Positions 5,475-8,160 of a stretch of DNA of 8,160 bases are shown in pieces. The DNA lies in the NCBI GenBank assembly GCA_030601715.1, contig JAUWBL010000037.1, positions 1-8,160 on the forward strand, in the 5' to 3' direction. This stretch comes from Candidatus Geothermarchaeota archaeon. GTDB lineage: Archaea > Thermoproteota > Nitrososphaeria > Geothermarchaeales > JAUWBL01. The notes beneath the pieces are model-generated. The model saw nothing but the letters and a program-made list of their open reading frames with translations. It did no database searches and had not been told where the DNA came from. Positions within the stretch are counted from its first letter, which is position 1. Every line of letters starts with the position of its first letter. A program made the translations under genes and the position numbers.

Positions 5475-6302
5475 CTATTTCAACGACTCGACAATCCTTT
5501 CTGCGATGTCCACGAGGCTCTTCGAAGCGGGGGCGTCAGGGTATTTCAGAACCATGGGCACGCCTTGGTCAGACGTTTCAGAAAGCCGGTGATCCAGGGG
5601 TATCTTGCCGAGCAGGGGGACCTTCATCTCCGTAGCCAGCAATTCTCCACCGTTTCCGACGAAGATCTCGTTGTCGTTGCCACAGTGGGGGCACACATGG
5701 CCGCTCATGTTCTCTATCACCCCCAGAACCTTGGCGTGCATCTTTCTGGCGAATCCTATGGACTTGGAAACCGATGCCCTAGAGATCTCAGTGGGCACTG
5801 TCACAACGATGAATCCGTCGAATCCAGGGAGGACCTGCATGATGTTGAGAGCTTCATCTCCCGTCCCTGGAGGGAGATCAAAGATGAGATAGTCGGTTCC
5901 CTGCCAGTCAGAACTGGAGAGCAGTTGTTCCAGAGCGATCTTCTTTATGGGGCCTCTCCAGATGACGGGTGTCTTCTCCTCTGGCAGAAGAAATGCCATG
6001 GAGACGACTTTGACCCCTGCGGCTCCCTGCGGCGGTATCAGACGGCCTCCAACAACTTCAAGTTGGCTCCTGTCCAGCCCCATCATCCTGGGGATGGAGG
6101 GACCGGTGAAGTCTGAGTCCAGAATCCCGACTCCACCCTGGTCGAGACCGGCGATAGCGGCGGCGAGGTTGGCTGTGACAACCGACTTGCCGACGCCGCC
6201 CTTTCCGCTGAAGACACTGATCTTGTACTTGATCTTGTTCATGTTTTCGATGATCTTCTTCTGCCTTTCGGCCATCTGTTTCATCATGTCCGGGTATGAC
6301 AT
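5475..6302 (-). CDS. mrp: Mrp/NBP35-type iron-sulfur cluster carrier P-loop ATPase
   Basis: A 275-residue cytoplasmic ATPase of the Mrp/ApbC/NBP35 branch of the ParA/MinD superfamily, which binds and hands 4Fe-4S clusters to target proteins. The deviant Walker A motif is GKGGVGKS (33-40, with the MinD-type signature lysine at 34), followed by GILDSDFTGPS (59-69), the Mrp signature, and FDLPPGTGDE (141-150) as Walker B. The cluster-binding C-x2-C is CPHC (Cys204, Cys207) in the conserved IENMSGHVCPHCG context. It has no N-terminal DUF59/MIP18 domain, only a short Met- and Lys-rich helix of about 25 residues, as is common in archaeal members. The ATG is supported by GGAGA on the minus strand seven bases upstream (6309-6313). 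It follows the acyl-CoA ligase gene on the same strand, after 128 bases, so it may have its own promoter. It is distinguished from ParA/MinD partition proteins by the CxxC and the LPPGTGD motif. Confidence 0.95.
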   Translation of the reverse strand: MSYPDMMKQMAERQKKIIENMNKIKYKISVFSGKGGVGKSVVTANLAAAIAGLDQGGVGILDSDFTGPSIPRMMGLDRSQLEVVGGRLIPPQGAAGVKVVSMAFLLPEEKTPVIWRGPIKKIALEQLLSSSDWQGTDYLIFDLPPGTGDEALNIMQVLPGFDGFIVVTVPTEISRASVSKSIGFARKMHAKVLGVIENMSGHVCPHCGNDNEIFVGNGGELLATEMKVPLLGKIPLDHRLSETSDQGVPMVLKYPDAPASKSLVDIAERIVESLK

Positions 6303-6340
6303 CCTTTGTCTCCACTCTCCTACGAACTGGTGCCGTCAGT

Positions 6341-6348
6341 TATCTATC
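6341..6348 (-). promoter_or_regulatory. Possible TATA-like element of mrp
   Basis: On the minus strand the bases read GATAGATA, about 42 bases before the mrp ATG. The predicted transcript start near 6318 would leave a short leader that includes the GGAGA ribosome site. The match to an archaeal TATA box is mediocre. Confidence 0.25.
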
Positions 6349-6363
6349 GTCAGCGGATGTAGC

Positions 6364-6376
6364 GCCCCTCAGGGGC
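6364..6376. repeat. 13-bp perfect palindrome in the mrp/acyl-CoA ligase gap
   Basis: GCCCCT-C-AGGGGC is a perfect inverted repeat (6-bp arms), followed by a GGCC-GAGG-GGCC repeat near 6389-6400. They lie downstream of the acyl-CoA ligase stop and upstream of the possible mrp promoter. They could fold as the 3' end of the ligase mRNA or act as a protein site; no T-run follows on the minus strand. Confidence 0.3.
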
Positions 6377-6430
6377 AGATGGTAGGTCGGGCCGAGGGGC
6401 CAGAGTAGCGCGAGGACTATGATGATGCTC

Positions 6431-8089
6431 CTATTTAGAGGTTTCCTCTTCTTTCAAGACCCTGCGGAGCACCTTTCCGACTAGGGTTTTGGGTAGCTCC
6501 TCTCTGAATTCGATCTGCTTGGGAACCTTGAAAGCAGCCATTTTCTCCTTGCAGAAATCGATTATCTCTTGCTCAGAGATCTTTCCGGCTGCCTCGGCCT
6601 TGGGCACAATGAAGGCTTTCACCGTCTCGCCTCTGTAGGGATCAGGTACCCCTATCACGGCAGCCTCCTTCACCGATGGGTGCTCGTAGAGGACCTCTTC
6701 AACATCCCGGGGCCAGACCTTGTAGCCAGCAGCGTCGATCATGTCCTTCTTCCTGTCGACGATGTAGAAGTAGCCGTCCTCGTCCATCTTCGCGATGTCT
6801 CCCGTGAGAAGCCATCCCCGCTTGAAGACTTGTTTCGTCTCTTCTGGCTTGTTCCAATAGCCCAGCATGACCTGCGGCCCCTTCACGGCTAGCTCCCCCA
6901 CCTCTCCGATCGGGAGCTTCTTGGTTCCCTTCTCAAGGTCCACTATCTTGGCCTTGGTGTCTGGGACGGGTATGCCGATGGATCCTGCCTTCACTTTCCC
7001 AATGTCGTCGAGGGGGTTGCTGTGGGTTAGGGGGCTGGCTTCCGTAAGACCATATCCCTCAACTAGGTTGCCTGACATGAGCTCGTTGAACTGGTTCATG
7101 ACTGCCACGGGCAACGGGGCGGCTCCCGAGATGCAGCCCCTGAGCGTCGAAATATCATGCTTGGGCGTGTCCGGGTCGTCGAGGAGCGCAACATACATGG
7201 TGGGAACACCGCAGAAGACCGTAGCCTTGTTCTTCTCGATAGCTTGGAGAACCGATTTTGTATCGAAGCGAGGCAGGAGAATCATCGTCGTGGAGGTCAT
7301 GACAGGCGCATTCATCGCCGTGGTGAGCCCGTATATGTGGAAGAACGGGAGGACGGCGACGTGAACGTCCTCCGCTTCGCGGATAGGGAGCCAGTTGATC
7401 GCCATCAAAGCGTTGGAGACCAAGTTGTAGTGGGTCAGCATTGCTCCCTTCGAGATCCCCGTTGTTCCTCCTGTGTACTGGAGGACGGCAACGTCGTTGA
7501 CCGGATCCACCTCTACCTTCGGTGGCCTCGGCTCGTGACGTTTCAGTAGGTCAACGAGATCCAACGTGTCGGGGAAGGTCTTCTTTCTCACCCCTTTCAA
7601 GGGCGCCAATAGCTTCTTCAGCCCCGGGAGATAGTCCTTTACGCTTGTGGTGATGACGGTTAGATCGAGGCGCTCCCGGATGTTCTTCACCAGGGGGTAC
7701 AGGAGGTCCAGGGCAACGACCACCTTGGACTCTGAGTCTCTCAGTTGGTGTTCGAGTTCTCGCTCCTTGTAGAGTGGGTTGCAGGGCACCACGATGGCCC
7801 CAGCTTTGAGGGCTCCGTAGAAGCAGAAGACAAACTGGGGAACGTTTGGCAGGAACAGGGCGACTCTGTCACCTCTGGAGACACCCAAGCCGGAAAGGAT
7901 TGTGGCGAATCGGTCCGACAGACTGTTCAGTTCGTCGAACGTGATCTTGTTGCCGTAGTACAGGATGGCCGTGTGGTTCGGGTGGTTACTCGCGGATTCC
8001 TCGAGAAACGATTGCAGGGGGGCCTTCGGATACTCGATGCTTTGCGGCACTCCTTCAGGCCAGTGTTTGAACCAGGGATCCTTGGGCAT
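6431..8089 (-). CDS. fadD: Long-chain fatty acyl-CoA ligase (AMP-forming)
   Basis: A 552-residue member of the adenylate-forming (ANL) superfamily that activates fatty acids to acyl-CoA with ATP, in the cytoplasm, the entry step of beta-oxidation. From the N-terminus it has the substrate-domain opening, the AMP-binding P-loop YTGGTTGISKG (205-215), the PFFHIYG segment (248-254), GVPTMY (294-299), EGYGLTEASP (344-353), LTGDIAKMDEDGYF (428-441) with the ATP-binding Asp, the hinge DRKKDMI (445-451), GYKVWPRDVEEVL (455-467), VPDPYRGE (481-488), and the C-terminal catalytic Lys539 in GKVLRR. The start at ATG 8087-8089 is preferred over 8128 because a TATA box lies 31 bases upstream of it, inside the longer version, and no Shine-Dalgarno is present, as expected for a leaderless mRNA. 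A full-length, intact enzyme; substrate chain length is inferred from overall resemblance to FadD, and a short- or branched-chain acid is possible. Confidence 0.93.
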   Translation of the reverse strand: MPKDPWFKHWPEGVPQSIEYPKAPLQSFLEESASNHPNHTAILYYGNKITFDELNSLSDRFATILSGLGVSRGDRVALFLPNVPQFVFCFYGALKAGAIVVPCNPLYKERELEHQLRDSESKVVVALDLLYPLVKNIRERLDLTVITTSVKDYLPGLKKLLAPLKGVRKKTFPDTLDLVDLLKRHEPRPPKVEVDPVNDVAVLQYTGGTTGISKGAMLTHYNLVSNALMAINWLPIREAEDVHVAVLPFFHIYGLTTAMNAPVMTSTTMILLPRFDTKSVLQAIEKNKATVFCGVPTMYVALLDDPDTPKHDISTLRGCISGAAPLPVAVMNQFNELMSGNLVEGYGLTEASPLTHSNPLDDIGKVKAGSIGIPVPDTKAKIVDLEKGTKKLPIGEVGELAVKGPQVMLGYWNKPEETKQVFKRGWLLTGDIAKMDEDGYFYIVDRKKDMIDAAGYKVWPRDVEEVLYEHPSVKEAAVIGVPDPYRGETVKAFIVPKAEAAGKISEQEIIDFCKEKMAAFKVPKQIEFREELPKTLVGKVLRRVLKEEETSK

Positions 8090-8115
8090 TTTCAAACGAT
8101 GAAGAGCGATCCGGC

Positions 8116-8123
8116 GTATAAAT
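8116..8123 (-). promoter_or_regulatory. TATA box of the acyl-CoA ligase gene
   Basis: On the minus strand this reads ATTTATAC, a very good archaeal TATA box, centred 31 bases before the ATG at 8089. The usual spacing puts the transcript start about five bases before the ATG. Purine-rich bases (GAAGGCG) just upstream could be the TFB recognition element. Confidence 0.65.
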
Positions 8124-8143
8124 GGCACGCCTTCCCGAGAAGT

Positions 8144-8155
8144 GATTCGAGAATC
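8144..8155. promoter_or_regulatory. Inverted repeat upstream of the acyl-CoA ligase promoter
   Basis: GATTC-GA-GAATC is a perfect 12-bp inverted repeat about 20 bases upstream of the TATA box. Its position would suit an activator or repressor site for a fatty-acid-responsive regulator. Short palindromes of this size also occur by chance, and the window edge cuts off the context. Confidence 0.28.
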
Positions 8156-8160
8156 GTCTC

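Noticed and set aside
5433..6408. Three long plus-strand open frames opposite mrp
   Set aside because: They are antisense shadows of the mrp coding sequence, which has every family motif.
1..8160. CRISPR array, insertion sequence, tRNA or rRNA gene
   Set aside because: No regularly spaced repeats, transposase motifs, terminal repeats or cloverleaf/rRNA-like sequence were seen by eye on either strand.

Overview
This 8.16 kb window (GC-rich, no insertion sequence, CRISPR array, tRNA or rRNA seen) looks like a chromosomal stretch of a heterotrophic archaeon, most likely a euryarchaeote or Thermoplasmatota-type lineage. The evidence is an NreA-type DNA repair protein with a C-terminal PCNA-binding motif (an archaeal family), a DUF4443-like winged-helix regulator (archaeal), archaeal TATA-like boxes about 28-31 bases before the best start codons, mixed ATG/GTG/TTG starts, and very short genes-to-promoter distances typical of leaderless transcripts. 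TAG is the commonest stop codon (6 of 8 genes), which argues against a lineage that decodes TAG as pyrrolysine. The placement to phylum is inference.

Layout: (1) 1-501, the C-terminal part of a radical SAM protein of the PflA-like COG1313 family, cut by the window edge. (2) 537-728, a remnant of a CuA-like cupredoxin domain that keeps only its C-terminal metal-ligand half. (3) 821-2137, NreA, from a TTG start. (4) A hairpin-rich convergent gap, then a DUF4443-like regulator on the minus strand (2260-2883). (5) Divergent from it, a complete 390-residue thiolase (2965-4137); the 81-base divergent promoter region holds a perfect 15-bp inverted repeat that is a good operator candidate. (6) A MobA-like nucleotidyltransferase whose conserved N-terminus is not preceded by any standard start codon, and a translationally coupled 88-residue helical protein (to 5392). 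(7) Convergent with these, on the minus strand, an Mrp/NBP35-type iron-sulfur cluster carrier ATPase (5475-6302) and a long-chain fatty acyl-CoA ligase (6431-8089) with a clear TATA box.

Functionally, the acyl-CoA ligase and thiolase are the first and last steps of fatty acid beta-oxidation and suggest growth on fatty acids, with the divergently encoded regulator a candidate controller of the thiolase. NreA, Mrp, the MobA-like protein and the radical SAM protein are housekeeping or cofactor functions. I see no new multi-gene system here; the points most worth a second look are the MobA start, the cupredoxin remnant, the palindrome between regulator and thiolase, and the MobA-tail/small-protein pair.
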